Below are positions 1 through 8,850 of a stretch of DNA of 64,000 nt, one piece after another. The stretch's first letter is position 1. The number at the start of each line of letters is the position of its first letter. Under the pieces are notes generated by a model. The model did not search any database. It was given only the letters and a program-made list of their open reading frames with translations, and was not told the DNA's origin. Both the position numbers and the translations under genes were made by a program. Location: the NCBI RefSeq assembly GCF_041740695.1, contig NZ_JBGSLK010000020.1, positions 1 through 64,000 on the forward strand, read 5' to 3'. The DNA comes from Haliscomenobacter sp041740695. GTDB lineage: Bacteria > Bacteroidota > Bacteroidia > Chitinophagales > Saprospiraceae.

Positions 1-83
1 TGAGAAGGTTGAGGCTGCCGCAGCGGCTCGGTCACCGAGCGGAGCCGAGGTGCAAAGTCGCTGCGGTAGCCTCAACCTTCTCA
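1..83. repeat. Long intergenic hairpin, GTTGAGG family (left edge cut by window)
   Basis: Arms 1-25 and 59-83 are complementary with one mismatch. The loop holds a second small hairpin (26-31 with 35-40). Bases 29-53 match 23 of 25 positions of the loop region of the hairpin at 18134-18216. The arms resemble those at 46649-46747. It lies just beyond the 3' end of the minus-strand Fe-S gene, so it may also act as a transcript end. Confidence 0.8.
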
Positions 84-98
84 ACCTCCCTCAACCAT

Positions 99-881
99 TT
101 ATCTAACCATACTATCCACAATCAATTCCGCCAAATCATACACCATCACGTCATCCTGCTTGTCTTTGGCTTTGACCCCATCTTGTATCATGGTCAGGCA
201 GAAAGGGCAATTGGCGGCAATCACGCCCGCTCCGGTAGCCAGGGCTTCTTCGGCCCGCTCCAGGTTGATGCGTTTTTCACCGGGTTCGTCTTCCTTGAAC
301 ATCTGAGCACCGCCCGCTCCACAGCACAACCCATTGGTTTTGCAACGTTTCATTTCCACCAACTGGGCATCCAGGGAAGCCAATACGCTGCGCGGTGCTT
401 CGTACACCCCATTCACTCGCCCCATGTAACAGGAATCGTGGTAGGTGATTTTTTTACCCTTAAAAGTTCCCCCCTCCTGCATTTTGATCCGACCTGTGTT
501 GATCAGTTCCTGCAAAAGTTGACTATGGTGCACCACTTCGTAGTTGCCCCCCAAAGCCGGGTATTCGTTCTTCAAGGTATTGAAACAGTGCGGACAAGCC
601 GTCACTATTTTTTTGACATTATAGCCGTTCAGGGTTTGTACGTTTTGCAGGGCCAGCATCTGGAATACAAATTCGTTGCCCGCCCGCCGAGCGGGGTCGC
701 CCGTACACATCTCTTCATTGCCCAGAATGGCAAAGGGCATCCCCACGGCATCCAAAATCTGGCAAAAAGCCTTGGTCACCTTCTGCGCCCGGGCATCAAA
801 ACTCCCCGCACAACCTACCCAAAACAATATTTCCGGCTCGCGGCCTTCGGCGGCCATCTCGGCCATAGTGTAAACCTTCAT
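99..881 (-). CDS. Fe-S oxidoreductase subunit with two CCG (cysteine-rich) domains
   Basis: 260 aa, no signal peptide. It has two cysteine-rich (CCG/DUF224) modules of the type found in heterodisulfide reductase HdrB, GlpC and LutA. The first contains Cys24 and a CPHC at 96-99; the second has Cys151, the CCGAGG at 186-191 and a CPFC at 225-228. Such modules bind a non-cubane Fe-S cluster and pass electrons between a flavoprotein and a quinone or thiol partner. It is the second gene of an operon: the membrane partner (947-2272) lies 65 bp upstream. Together they resemble a split form of the DUF224/EMO-type ETF:menaquinone oxidoreductase (inference). Other possibilities are a lactate or glycolate oxidase subunit. 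Confidence 0.85.
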   Translation of the reverse strand: MKVYTMAEMAAEGREPEILFWVGCAGSFDARAQKVTKAFCQILDAVGMPFAILGNEEMCTGDPARRAGNEFVFQMLALQNVQTLNGYNVKKIVTACPHCFNTLKNEYPALGGNYEVVHHSQLLQELINTGRIKMQEGGTFKGKKITYHDSCYMGRVNGVYEAPRSVLASLDAQLVEMKRCKTNGLCCGAGGAQMFKEDEPGEKRINLERAEEALATGAGVIAANCPFCLTMIQDGVKAKDKQDDVMVYDLAELIVDSMVR

Positions 882-888
882 AATGATG

Positions 889-954
889 AATTATGAATGA
901 TAAATGATGAATCCCACTTAGGCATTCATCATTCATCATTCATCATTTATAATT
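889..954. repeat. Intergenic hairpin built from ATTCATC-type repeats
   Basis: Arms 889-912 and 931-954 pair over 24 nt with two mismatches around an 18-nt loop. The right arm is made of near-tandem ATTCATC units and covers the stop codon of the upstream membrane gene (947-949). It lies inside the two-gene operon, so it could tune expression of the second gene or stabilise the upstream part of the transcript. Confidence 0.75.
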
Positions 955-2272
955 CTTGTTTCCACGCTTCCCGTTCAACCGACATCGCCCAAACGGCTCC
1001 GTTGTTTTCCATGCTGTTGAACATCGGCAGCCATTCCGAAGGACCTTCGGAGAGGCTGAGTATTTCGTAACGGCGCAATTTCAGGATGGGCTCCAAGGGA
1101 TTGATCAGCACCGGGCAAGCTTCCACACAGGCATTACAAGTGGTGCAGGCGTGGATTTCCTCGCGGCTGATGTAGTCGAAAAGGCTACGGCCATCCTCGA
1201 AGTTGCCGGCACTGAGGGCTTGCGATTTGTCTTTGGCGTATTGCACATCTTTGCTGTCGAGCTTTTTGCCAATTTCGTCTGCACGGTCGCGAATGTCCAT
1301 CACGATTTTGCGCGGCGAGAGTTTTTTACCCGTCAGGTTGGCCGGACAAACGGAGGTACAACGTCCACATTCGGTGCAGCTATACGCATCCAACACATTT
1401 TTCCAGGAAAGAGAAAAAACATCGTTGGCCCCAAATTCCAGGTTCTCCATGTTGACTTCAGCACCCGTATTTTCGACCGGTAAACCCAACATGTTTTTCA
1501 CCTCATTCATCACCTCGGGCATGTTTTCCATTTCACCACGTGGTTGCAAATTGGCAAAGTAGGTGTTCGGAAAAGCCAAGATGACGTGCAAGTGTTTGGA
1601 AAAAGGCAGGTAATTCAAAAAGGCAAATACCACCAGGATATGCCCCCACCAACCGATGCGCTCCAACAAATGCAAGGTACCAGCACCCGTGCCATCCAAT
1701 ATTGGCGACAAAAACTGGCTCACCACAAATCCATATTCATTTTGATGGCGGGCCATATCGGCGCTGTTCATCAAAAAGATAAAGAAGATGAGGGCAAGCT
1801 CAAGAAAAAGGATGTAATTGGCGTCTTTAAACGGCCAACCTTTCATCTCTGGTTTGTGAAACCGCGGCAGGCGTAGGATGTTGCGCCGGGCCAAAAAAGC
1901 GATCGTCGCCACCAGAGCCAGTACCGATAAAATCTCAATAAAACTGATCACAAAAGTGTAAAAACCGCCCAGAAGCGGCCAAAACACCCGGTGTTGTCCA
2001 GTGATGCCATCTACAAAAATTTCGAGCAACTCCACCTGGGTAATCACAAAAGCCACATAAATAAAGAGGTGCAACACCGCAGGAATCATGCGGCTGAACA
2101 TCTTTTTTTGGCCCAGAGCGATCAGCAGTACATTGCGCCAGCGTTCGGCGCTGTTGCCACTGATGGAATCGTCTTTACCCAGCTTGATGTTCCGGCGGAT
2201 TTTGAGGAACTGCAAGGCAGCGTACCCCATGGAGGCTCCGGCTATCAACACAAAAAGGACTTGTTGTATCAT
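947..2272 (-). CDS. Membrane cytochrome-b-like / dicluster 4Fe-4S oxidoreductase subunit
   Basis: 441 aa. The N-terminal ~250 residues hold several membrane helices with histidines placed like heme ligands (His68; His221, His237, His239), as in NarI/HdrE-type subunits. The cytoplasmic C-terminus carries two 4Fe-4S motifs: Cys289, 292, 295, 299 and Cys366, 369, 372, 376. It would take electrons from a soluble donor and reduce menaquinone. It is the first gene of the operon with the CCG-domain subunit downstream. A TAATTTTG -7 box (2293-2300, minus) overlaps an 18-bp palindrome 26-43 bp before the start codon, so repression by a regulator is likely. The exact donor (ETF, lactate or other) cannot be read from the sequence. 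Confidence 0.85.
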   Translation of the reverse strand: MIQQVLFVLIAGASMGYAALQFLKIRRNIKLGKDDSISGNSAERWRNVLLIALGQKKMFSRMIPAVLHLFIYVAFVITQVELLEIFVDGITGQHRVFWPLLGGFYTFVISFIEILSVLALVATIAFLARRNILRLPRFHKPEMKGWPFKDANYILFLELALIFFIFLMNSADMARHQNEYGFVVSQFLSPILDGTGAGTLHLLERIGWWGHILVVFAFLNYLPFSKHLHVILAFPNTYFANLQPRGEMENMPEVMNEVKNMLGLPVENTGAEVNMENLEFGANDVFSLSWKNVLDAYSCTECGRCTSVCPANLTGKKLSPRKIVMDIRDRADEIGKKLDSKDVQYAKDKSQALSAGNFEDGRSLFDYISREEIHACTTCNACVEACPVLINPLEPILKLRRYEILSLSEGPSEWLPMFNSMENNGAVWAMSVEREAWKQEL

Positions 2273-2292
2273 CGATGTATGTTCTGTTGGCT

Positions 2293-2315
2293 CAAAATTA
2301 GCGAATTTTCGCTAA
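2293..2315 (-). promoter_or_regulatory. Promoter -7 box overlapped by palindromic operator TTAGCGAATTTTCGCTAA
   Basis: On the minus strand 2300-2293 reads TAATTTTG, a perfect fit to the Bacteroidota -7 consensus TAnnTTTG. The palindrome 2298-2315 has 8-bp arms around two T and overlaps the upstream edge of that box, a usual place for a repressor site. A 16/18 identical site lies before the acyl-CoA dehydrogenase gene (21213-21230). Confidence 0.6.
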
Positions 2316-2368
2316 GTAAAGGAAATGAAATCCTGACATTTTTTTCCAAAATTCCCGACAGGATGAAT

Positions 2369-2376
2369 TAATTTTG
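2369..2376 (+). promoter_or_regulatory. Candidate -7 promoter box TAATTTTG
   Basis: A perfect TAnnTTTG match 62 bp before the ATG of the phosphoribosyltransferase gene, in the divergent region shared with the Fe-S operon. The -33 element is weak (T-rich only). Confidence 0.4.
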
Positions 2377-2437
2377 ATGCAAAATAGGAACTGTAAGTGC
2401 GCGATCATAATTATTGGCACTTATTAAACATTTCTGC

Positions 2438-2929
2438 ATGAAAATTCTGGAGCACAAGCAGATTGAGCAAAAGGTAAGCCGATTGGCGATCGAAATCCTG
2501 GAGCACAACATTGAGGAAGAAGGGCTTATTCTGGCGGGCGTCAACGGTCGGGGCATGGCTCTGGCGAAGATGCTGGCCGAACGGATCCAGAAGATCAGCA
2601 AGTTGCCGATTCTCCTCACCAATATTCGCCTCAATCCGGCAGCGCCAATGGAAAAACCGGTGGAAATCGATTTGCCAATTGCCGAGTTGGCAGGCAAAGC
2701 CATTATTGTGGTGGATGATGTGGCCAGTTCCGGGCGTACCTTATTGTACGCTTGCAAGCCCATTCTCGAAACCTTACCCAAAAAACTGGAAATCGCCGTA
2801 TTGGTCGATCGCACCCATAAATCTTTTCCAGTTCGAGTCGATTACGTAGGCCTTTCTTTAGCGACTACGCTAAAGGAAAACATCCTGGTTGAAATCGGCG
2901 AGGGCGAAATGTCCGCTTTCCTGGAATAG
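2438..2929 (+). CDS. PyrR-like phosphoribosyltransferase
   Basis: 163 aa from the ATG at 2438; a TTG eight codons upstream is a less likely start. It has the type I PRTase fold: the PRPP-binding loop VVDDVASSGRTL at about 91-102, preceded by the hydrophobic strand expected there. The family transfers a phosphoribosyl group to or from a base. Its closest look-alikes are PyrR-type uracil phosphoribosyltransferases, which in some bacteria also bind pyr mRNA. No pyr gene is adjacent, so a regulatory role is not supported here. A CTTTAGCG/CGCTAAAG inverted repeat at 2856-2875 lies inside the coding sequence. The next gene starts 82 bp after the stop. Confidence 0.8.
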   Translation: MKILEHKQIEQKVSRLAIEILEHNIEEEGLILAGVNGRGMALAKMLAERIQKISKLPILLTNIRLNPAAPMEKPVEIDLPIAELAGKAIIVVDDVASSGRTLLYACKPILETLPKKLEIAVLVDRTHKSFPVRVDYVGLSLATTLKENILVEIGEGEMSAFLE

Positions 2930-3011
2930 TAGACTTTATGAACAAGACTTTATGAACAGAACTTCTAGTGAAATATCCAAGTTCTATTTTCGTTTTTTGA
3001 CAAAACTTTCC

Positions 3012-3509
3012 ATGAATATGTACTTCAAGAACATTTTAATTACCCTGATTTTCCTGGCTTTTGCTGGAGTGAATTTTGCCCAATCCAGCGCGATCACCTT
3101 AAAGGCAGAGAAAAAAACGGCTGCTCCGGGCACCAAGGTTTGTATCAACATCAGCGCGGATAATTTCATCAAGATGTTGTCTACCCAATACACTCTGCGT
3201 TGGGATCCCAAAGTACTGGAATACACCGGGGTGCAGGGCTTTAAATTGCCCTTCTTGACCAAGGACAATTTTGGGACAATTGGCATAAAAAAAGGGTTCC
3301 TGACCGTGGTTTGGATTGAAAATAACCTCAAAGGTGCTGATTTGGCCAATGGCGCAGCGATGTATCAGGTTTGTTTTACGGTCAAAGGTAAAGCGGGCAG
3401 CACCAGCAGCATTGCTTTTTCTCCTACACCTACTCCATACGAGGCGGTCAACAGCAAGGAGCAGTTGGCGAAGGTTTCGGTGGTGAATGGATCGGTAAGT
3501 GTAAAATAA
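3012..3509 (+). CDS. Secreted cohesin-like domain protein
   Basis: 165 aa from the ATG at 3012 (a second ATG is at 3018). The first ~20 residues are a Sec signal peptide ending near NFAQSS. The rest is one beta-sandwich domain with cohesin/CBM-like features: the APGTKVCINI start, an LRWDPKVLEY strand (the YDP-x-VLEY hallmark) and a closing strand AKVSVVNGSVSVK. Cohesin-type domains bind dockerins or act as adhesive modules; in Bacteroidota they usually occur in cell-surface proteins. No dockerin, anchor or sorting domain is visible, so it may be free in the periplasm or secreted. It precedes galK but a ~115-nt hairpin element separates the two. Confidence 0.7.
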   Translation: MNMYFKNILITLIFLAFAGVNFAQSSAITLKAEKKTAAPGTKVCINISADNFIKMLSTQYTLRWDPKVLEYTGVQGFKLPFLTKDNFGTIGIKKGFLTVVWIENNLKGADLANGAAMYQVCFTVKGKAGSTSSIAFSPTPTPYEAVNSKEQLAKVSVVNGSVSVK

Positions 3510-3563
3510 ATAGGTTAACTTTCACGGATTAAGTCTGTTACGCTGGTTTTCCGGAAATCACCA

Positions 3564-3680
3564 AAGCGACATTTTTAAGCACAAAGGACACAGAGGCAGC
3601 ACAAAGGGCACAAAGACCGTCAACGTCTAACTTTGTGTCCTTTGTGCTGCCTCTGTGTCCTTTGTGAAAATATGTCGCTT
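3564..3680. repeat. Long near-perfect hairpin, CACAAAGG family
   Basis: Arms 3564-3615 and 3631-3680 pair over about 50 bp with only a few mismatches and a 15-nt loop. The arms are built of CACAAAGG/GCACAAAG-like words. The right arm is read through by an in-frame extension upstream of galK, which argues that galK starts later, at 3730. A related degenerate copy is at 14114-14210 and a more distant one at 49070-49120. Confidence 0.9.
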
Positions 3681-3729
3681 CAGTCTTCTAACCTCAGTGA
3701 AACTACCACACAAACCAAAAACAAAAACA

Positions 3730-4899
3730 ATGTCATCCTTTGCACCTCTTCACGTACAAGTTGAGAACAGCTTTCAGCATCATTTTTCGCGTAAACCCCT
3801 GGTAGTCAGCTCCCCTGGCCGGGTCAATCTCATTGGTGAACACACCGATTACAACGATGGGTTTGTCTTACCAGCCGCAATCGACAAAGCTGCATACATC
3901 GCCATCTCCCCCAGTGGAAGCACCCATGGCAAATGGATTTCCCTGGATTTCTCCGAATTTGTGACCATTGATTTTCAAAACATCACCATCAATTCCGTCG
4001 GCTGGGCCAATTACATCCTGGGCGTAGTGGATCAGGCTCAGAAATTGGGCAAACCCATTCCTGCTTTTGATTGTGTGGTTGTTGGTGATGTACCGATCGG
4101 TTCAGGCATGTCTTCCTCCGCCGCACTGGAATCGGCGGTGATTTTTGCGCTGAATGAACTGTACGACTTGGGTTTGAGCCGTTGGAAAATGGCGCTTTTG
4201 GCCCAGCGCGCCGAAAACGAGTTCATCGGGGTGAAGTGTGGCATCATGGACATGTTTGCCAGTCTGCACGGCAAAGTTAACCACGTCATTCGCCTGGATT
4301 GTCGCGATTTGAGTTTTGAATACTTCCCCATCGAATTGGGTGACTATAAAATTGTATTGTTTGATACCGGAGTCAAACACTCTCTGGCCGATTCAGCTTA
4401 CAACACCCGTCGGTCGGAGTGTGAAACCGGGTTGCGTTTTTTCCAAAAACACTACAACCCGAATTTCAAGGCACTGCGCGATGTACCCATTGCGATGGTA
4501 CAAGCCAATCGCAGCCGTCTGCCCAAAGAAGTTTACGATCGCTGTCTTTATGTTACCGAAGAAATCCAGCGCACCCTGGCCGCTTGTGAAGACCTAAAAA
4601 ATGGAGACCTAGCCGCCTTTGGCCTCAAAATGTATGCCACCCACGAGGGCTTGCGCCACTTGTACCAGGTGAGTTGCCCTGAACTGGATTTTCTGGCGGA
4701 TGCCACGCGGGATGAATCCAGCGTATTGGGCGCACGCATGATGGGCGGCGGCTTTGGCGGTTGTACGATCAATATTGTACACCAGGATGCCATTGAAGGC
4801 TTGAATGAACGTTTGGCCAAAGCCTACCAGGAGGCGATGGGGCACAAATTGGGAATGTACATGGTGGTGACTGGCGATGGCGCAAAAGTTCAAGCATAA
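3730..4899 (+). CDS. galK: Galactokinase
   Basis: 389 aa, usual length. GHMP-kinase family: the galactokinase signature GRVNLIGEHTDYN at 30-42, the ATP-binding motif PIGSGMSSSAALESA in the middle, and the third GHMP motif MMGGGFGGCT near the C-terminus. It phosphorylates alpha-D-galactose to galactose 1-phosphate, the first Leloir step, in the cytoplasm. The start at 3730 is preferred because the upstream in-frame ATG-like extension runs through the hairpin at 3564-3680. No galT, galE or aldose epimerase gene is next to it. The helicase gene downstream starts 75 bp later and is probably unrelated in function. Confidence 0.95.
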   Translation: MSSFAPLHVQVENSFQHHFSRKPLVVSSPGRVNLIGEHTDYNDGFVLPAAIDKAAYIAISPSGSTHGKWISLDFSEFVTIDFQNITINSVGWANYILGVVDQAQKLGKPIPAFDCVVVGDVPIGSGMSSSAALESAVIFALNELYDLGLSRWKMALLAQRAENEFIGVKCGIMDMFASLHGKVNHVIRLDCRDLSFEYFPIELGDYKIVLFDTGVKHSLADSAYNTRRSECETGLRFFQKHYNPNFKALRDVPIAMVQANRSRLPKEVYDRCLYVTEEIQRTLAACEDLKNGDLAAFGLKMYATHEGLRHLYQVSCPELDFLADATRDESSVLGARMMGGGFGGCTINIVHQDAIEGLNERLAKAYQEAMGHKLGMYMVVTGDGAKVQA

Positions 4900-4974
4900 A
4901 GCGGCGGACATCATTCAATAGTGTGAAAAATTTCCTATTTTTCGTTTTTTGATTGATGTCAAAACCACTTCGTC

Positions 4975-7608
4975 ATGGCCAAAGCCCAAAACAAAAAGAG
5001 CGCCACAGGGAAAAGCAAAAAGAAAAAACCAGAAACCGTTCCTTACCATAAAAGACCGGATAAACTAGAAACCAAAAAATGGCAAATTGCCCTGCGCCGC
5101 CAGTTTGCTGAAACGCAAAGCTATTTCATTGTCAATGAAGGCGATCACCCCGTTTATAGCGACTTTCAGGTGTCCAACCCCACCTACGAAAGCACCTACA
5201 AAGTCGCCATTCGCAGCAAGGACATTGGTTTGAATTTCTGCTCTTGTCCCGATTTCAAAACCAGCAACCTCGGCACTTGCAAACACATCGAATGGACATT
5301 CCGCCACCTCCACAATAAACGAGGCACTAAAAAATACTTCAAAACGCCGCCTGCTCGTGCTTATTCCTCGGTATATCTGCATTACGATGACCAGCGCAGC
5401 ATTCGCCTGCGGATTGGCACTGAAGCGCAGACGGAACTAGAAGCGCTGGCCAAAAACTACTTTGACGAGCACGGCGTAATGTACCCAAATGCTTATCTGG
5501 ATTTTGAACACTTCCTGGAAAAAGCCCGCGCTATTCAGCCTGATTTGCGTTGTTATGAGGATGCCCTGGAATACATTTTGAAACAAAGAGAAGATCAAAG
5601 TCGTGAACGCCGGGTAGCAGAAATTGCGCAACACAGCGAAGCGTATTTCAAAAACCTACTCAAAGTTGAACTTTTCCCTTATCAAAAGGAAGGAGTGCTT
5701 TTTGCCTCCAAAACCGGACGTTGCCTGATCGCCGATGAAATGGGTTTGGGCAAAACCGTTCAAGCCCTTGGTGCAGCCGAATTGCTCCGACAAGAACACC
5801 GCATCGGCAGCGCTTTGATCGTTTGCCCAACTTCGCTCAAGTACCAGTGGAAAACTGAAATTGAAAAATTCACGGGTGCCAGCGCCCTGGTCATCGAAGG
5901 TTTGCAGCACAAGCGCAAAGCACAGTACGAAAACGACCAGAGTTTTTTCAAAATCATTACGTACAATGTTGTAGTGCAGGATGCCCGCCTTATCAATAGC
6001 ATCCTCGCCCCCGATTTGATCATCCTGGACGAAGCGCAACGCATCAAAAACTGGAACACCAAAATTTCCCGCGCCGTCAAGTCACTCAACATCCGTTACC
6101 GTTTTGTGCTCACGGGCACGCCACTGGAGAATAAAATTGAAGAGTTGTATTCCATCGTGCAGTTTGTGGATCCCTATGCACTCGGGCCGCTGTACAGCTT
6201 TTTGGAACGCCATCAGGTCAAAACCGAAAATGGCCGGGTAGTGGGTTATCAGGATTTGGGCGCTGTCAACCGGGCTTTGCAACCCGTAATGGTGCGTCGC
6301 CTTAAAAAAGACGTGCTCAAACAATTGCCCGAACGGATGGACAAAAATCTCTTTGTGCCCATGACCAAAGAGCAAAATGACATGCACCGGGCCTATGCCG
6401 ATGAAGTGGCCAAATTGGTGGCCAAGTGGCAACGTTTCCATTTTTTGAACGAACAAGACCGGCGACGCCTTTTGACTTTTATGAACCTGATGAAAATGTG
6501 CTGCGCCAGCACCTTTGTGGTCGATCAAAAAACCCGGCACGATACCAAGATTGATGAATTGATGTGCATCCTGGAAGAAGCACTGGTAGATGATGAGGTA
6601 AAAGTAGTGGTCTTCAGCCAGTGGGAACGCATGACCCGTCTGGTCGCTCAGGAACTCCAGGAGCGCGAAATTCCTTTTGAAAGCCTGCACGGCGGCATCA
6701 GTAGTGAAGAACGAGGCAAGATGCTGATCCGCTTCAACGATACGCCCGAATGCCGGGTCTTTTTGTCCACCGATGCGGGCGGAGTGGGACTCAATCTGCA
6801 ATCGGCTTCCTTGCTCATCAATCTGGATGTGCCCTGGAATCCAGCGGTGCTGGAGCAACGCATTGGTCGCATTTACCGCATGGGCCAGGAACGGCGGGTG
6901 AATGTCATCAACCTGGTCTCGATTGCTACCTTGGAGCACCGCTTGCTCGATACCCTTAAGTTTAAAGCCTCCATGGCTGCCGGGGTACTGGACAATGGGG
7001 AAGAAAACATCTTCCTCGGTGAAGACCGCTTCAAGGAATTTATGAACTCAGTCGAAAACCTCACCCAGCGCATCGATGCCGAAGCAGAAGTGGACGCCAT
7101 CAGCCCGGTGGAGGATACGGAGGAATTGATCGGCGCGGGTAAAGTGGAGGAGCAGCCAGTGCCGGAATATGAAGACAATACTGAATTGTTAGAAGAAGAA
7201 AGTGCTACTCCTGTTGCTACACCAAGCCAAAAGGAAGAGCCCAAGCGCAGCAGTTCCAGCAATAATCCAAAAGAAAGTAGTCCTAAAACAAGTCCAAGCC
7301 CACAACGCCAATCAGCGGCTGGAGGTGGTGGAGGGAATGGCGGTAATACTCCAGGAAATGGCGCCAGTGCCGGAGAGCTGGCCCCTCCCTCCTCCCCACA
7401 AGCATTGGTCAGCATGGGCGTCAGTTTTTTAAGCGGCTTGAGTCAAACCCTCGCCAGCCCTGAAAAAACCGCAGAATTGGTGAATTCATTGGTGCAAAAA
7501 GACGAAGCAACGGGGCAAACCTTTTTGAAAATTCCAGTGCAAAATCAGGAAGTGGTGAGCAATGCCTTGCAAGTATTGGGGGCGCTGTTTGGGGGATTGG
7601 GTAAGTAA
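4975..7608 (+). CDS. SWIM zinc-finger SNF2/Rad54-like helicase
   Basis: 877 aa. The basic Lys-rich N-terminus is followed by a SWIM zinc finger (Cys89, Cys91, Cys102, His104). The SNF2 ATPase starts near 230: Walker A DEMGLGKT at 254-261, the DEAQ box at 352-355 and the TGTPLEN motif. The helicase C domain includes LSTDAGGVGLNLQ and QRIGRIYRMGQ. The last ~190 residues are low complexity (Glu/Pro/Ser/Asn/Gly) and then a short helical end. Such proteins translocate on double-stranded DNA and remodel protein-DNA complexes. The exact role in bacteria is mostly unknown; links to DNA repair or phage defence exist for relatives, but no defence genes are next to it. Confidence 0.9.
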   Translation: MAKAQNKKSATGKSKKKKPETVPYHKRPDKLETKKWQIALRRQFAETQSYFIVNEGDHPVYSDFQVSNPTYESTYKVAIRSKDIGLNFCSCPDFKTSNLGTCKHIEWTFRHLHNKRGTKKYFKTPPARAYSSVYLHYDDQRSIRLRIGTEAQTELEALAKNYFDEHGVMYPNAYLDFEHFLEKARAIQPDLRCYEDALEYILKQREDQSRERRVAEIAQHSEAYFKNLLKVELFPYQKEGVLFASKTGRCLIADEMGLGKTVQALGAAELLRQEHRIGSALIVCPTSLKYQWKTEIEKFTGASALVIEGLQHKRKAQYENDQSFFKIITYNVVVQDARLINSILAPDLIILDEAQRIKNWNTKISRAVKSLNIRYRFVLTGTPLENKIEELYSIVQFVDPYALGPLYSFLERHQVKTENGRVVGYQDLGAVNRALQPVMVRRLKKDVLKQLPERMDKNLFVPMTKEQNDMHRAYADEVAKLVAKWQRFHFLNEQDRRRLLTFMNLMKMCCASTFVVDQKTRHDTKIDELMCILEEALVDDEVKVVVFSQWERMTRLVAQELQEREIPFESLHGGISSEERGKMLIRFNDTPECRVFLSTDAGGVGLNLQSASLLINLDVPWNPAVLEQRIGRIYRMGQERRVNVINLVSIATLEHRLLDTLKFKASMAAGVLDNGEENIFLGEDRFKEFMNSVENLTQRIDAEAEVDAISPVEDTEELIGAGKVEEQPVPEYEDNTELLEEESATPVATPSQKEEPKRSSSSNNPKESSPKTSPSPQRQSAAGGGGGNGGNTPGNGASAGELAPPSSPQALVSMGVSFLSGLSQTLASPEKTAELVNSLVQKDEATGQTFLKIPVQNQEVVSNALQVLGALFGGLGK

Positions 7609-7632
7609 TTTTTCAAAAATTAACAATAACCT

Positions 7633-8850
7633 ATGCACAATCGTCCTTACGACATTATTCTTTGGGGTGCGTCCGGCTTTACCGGACGGCTGGTTGCCGA
7701 ATATCTGGGACGACAGTACCAAGGCCAAGATTTACGTTGGGCGGTAGCCGGGCGGAATGAGGAAAAATTGAAAAGTGTCCTCAACGAATTAGGTCTACCC
7801 CATATCCCAATCATCCTGGCCGATGGTTTTGACAAAAACTCCTTGTTGGCCATGACCACCCAAGGCCAGGTCATTTGCACCACCGTCGGGCCTTATTCCC
7901 AATACGGTAGCTTGCTGGTAGAAGCCTGTGTAGAAACGGGCACCCATTACTGCGACCTTTGCGGCGAAGCGGGCTGGGTGCGCCAAATGATCGATCGACA
8001 TCACATCGAGGCAGCGCAAAAACAGCTCAAAATTGTGCATTGCTGCGGTTTCGACTCCATCCCTTCGGATATGGGGGTTTATTTTTTGCAAAAAAATATC
8101 CACGAACAATACGGCCAATACGCCCGCCACATCGGTATGCGTTTGAAAGCAGCCAAAGGAGGTCTGAGCGGAGGTACTTTTTACAGCATGCTAGGCATTT
8201 TGCAACAAGCCCGCAAGGATCGGGCTTATGCACGTAGCATTGCCCGCCCCTACACGCTGAATCCTGATCCAGAATTCCCAGGACCTGATGTGGCTGACTT
8301 ACAAAAGGTCGTTTACGATCCGGTAGCCAAATCCTGGATTGCGCCCTTCATCATGGCGAGCATCAATACCCGGGTCGTGCGCCGCAGTCACGCTTTGCTG
8401 GGTTTTCCGTACGGCCTCAACTTCACTTACGAAGAAGCGATGCTGAGTGGACGAGGACTCAAAGGGCGATTCAATGCATGGATGATTCTCCTGGGCCTGG
8501 GTTTAGTCATGGCTGCCAAACCCGGTAGCCTACTCTACAAACTCCTGCTGAGTCGCATGCCCAAACCAGGGGAAGGCCCCAGTCCCGCTGCTCGTGAAGC
8601 TGGATTCTTTTATTTCCTACTCTTTGGCCAGTTGCCAGATGGGCAGATTGTGACCGCCAGCGTCAAAGGCGATCGGGACCCTGGTTATGGTTCTACCTCC
8701 AAAATGCTGGCCGAATGTGCGGTGTGTTTGGCCAAAGATGGAGCTACTTTACCTGAAAATTTTGGCCTATTGACCCCATCTACCGCGATGGGCGACGTAC
8801 TGTTGGAACGATTGGTAAAAAACGCCGGCTTGAGTTTTGAGTTGAAATAA
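7633..8850 (+). CDS. Saccharopine dehydrogenase-like NADP-binding oxidoreductase (trans-acting enoyl reductase type)
   Basis: 405 aa. The N-terminus is a Rossmann fold with the motif LWGASGFTGRLVAEYL (residues ~10-25), followed by a second dinucleotide contact (VAGRNEEKL). Length and motifs match the saccharopine-dehydrogenase-like group that includes mycobacterial trans-acting enoyl reductase and eukaryotic SCCPDH, which act on lipids. It is unlikely to be a true lysine-pathway enzyme. A hydrophobic stretch around 285-305 may be membrane-associated. The next gene starts directly after its stop codon, so the two are cotranscribed. Confidence 0.8.
   Translation: MHNRPYDIILWGASGFTGRLVAEYLGRQYQGQDLRWAVAGRNEEKLKSVLNELGLPHIPIILADGFDKNSLLAMTTQGQVICTTVGPYSQYGSLLVEACVETGTHYCDLCGEAGWVRQMIDRHHIEAAQKQLKIVHCCGFDSIPSDMGVYFLQKNIHEQYGQYARHIGMRLKAAKGGLSGGTFYSMLGILQQARKDRAYARSIARPYTLNPDPEFPGPDVADLQKVVYDPVAKSWIAPFIMASINTRVVRRSHALLGFPYGLNFTYEEAMLSGRGLKGRFNAWMILLGLGLVMAAKPGSLLYKLLLSRMPKPGEGPSPAAREAGFFYFLLFGQLPDGQIVTASVKGDRDPGYGSTSKMLAECAVCLAKDGATLPENFGLLTPSTAMGDVLLERLVKNAGLSFELK

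Noticed and set aside
9..896. Long antisense open frame opposite the CCG-domain Fe-S gene
   Set aside because: It is the shadow of a gene with clear motifs (CPHC, CCGAGG) on the minus strand; its translation is His/Phe-rich and unlike a protein family.
2856..2875. CTTTAGCG-ACTA-CGCTAAAG inverted repeat resembling the TAGCGAA operator
   Set aside because: It lies inside the phosphoribosyltransferase coding sequence, has a different spacer (ACTA) and lacks the AA/TT core, so it is probably coincidental.
6082..6939. Antisense 285-codon frame inside the SNF2 helicase gene
   Set aside because: Shadow frame: the helicase motifs are intact on the plus strand and the antisense product has no recognisable domain.
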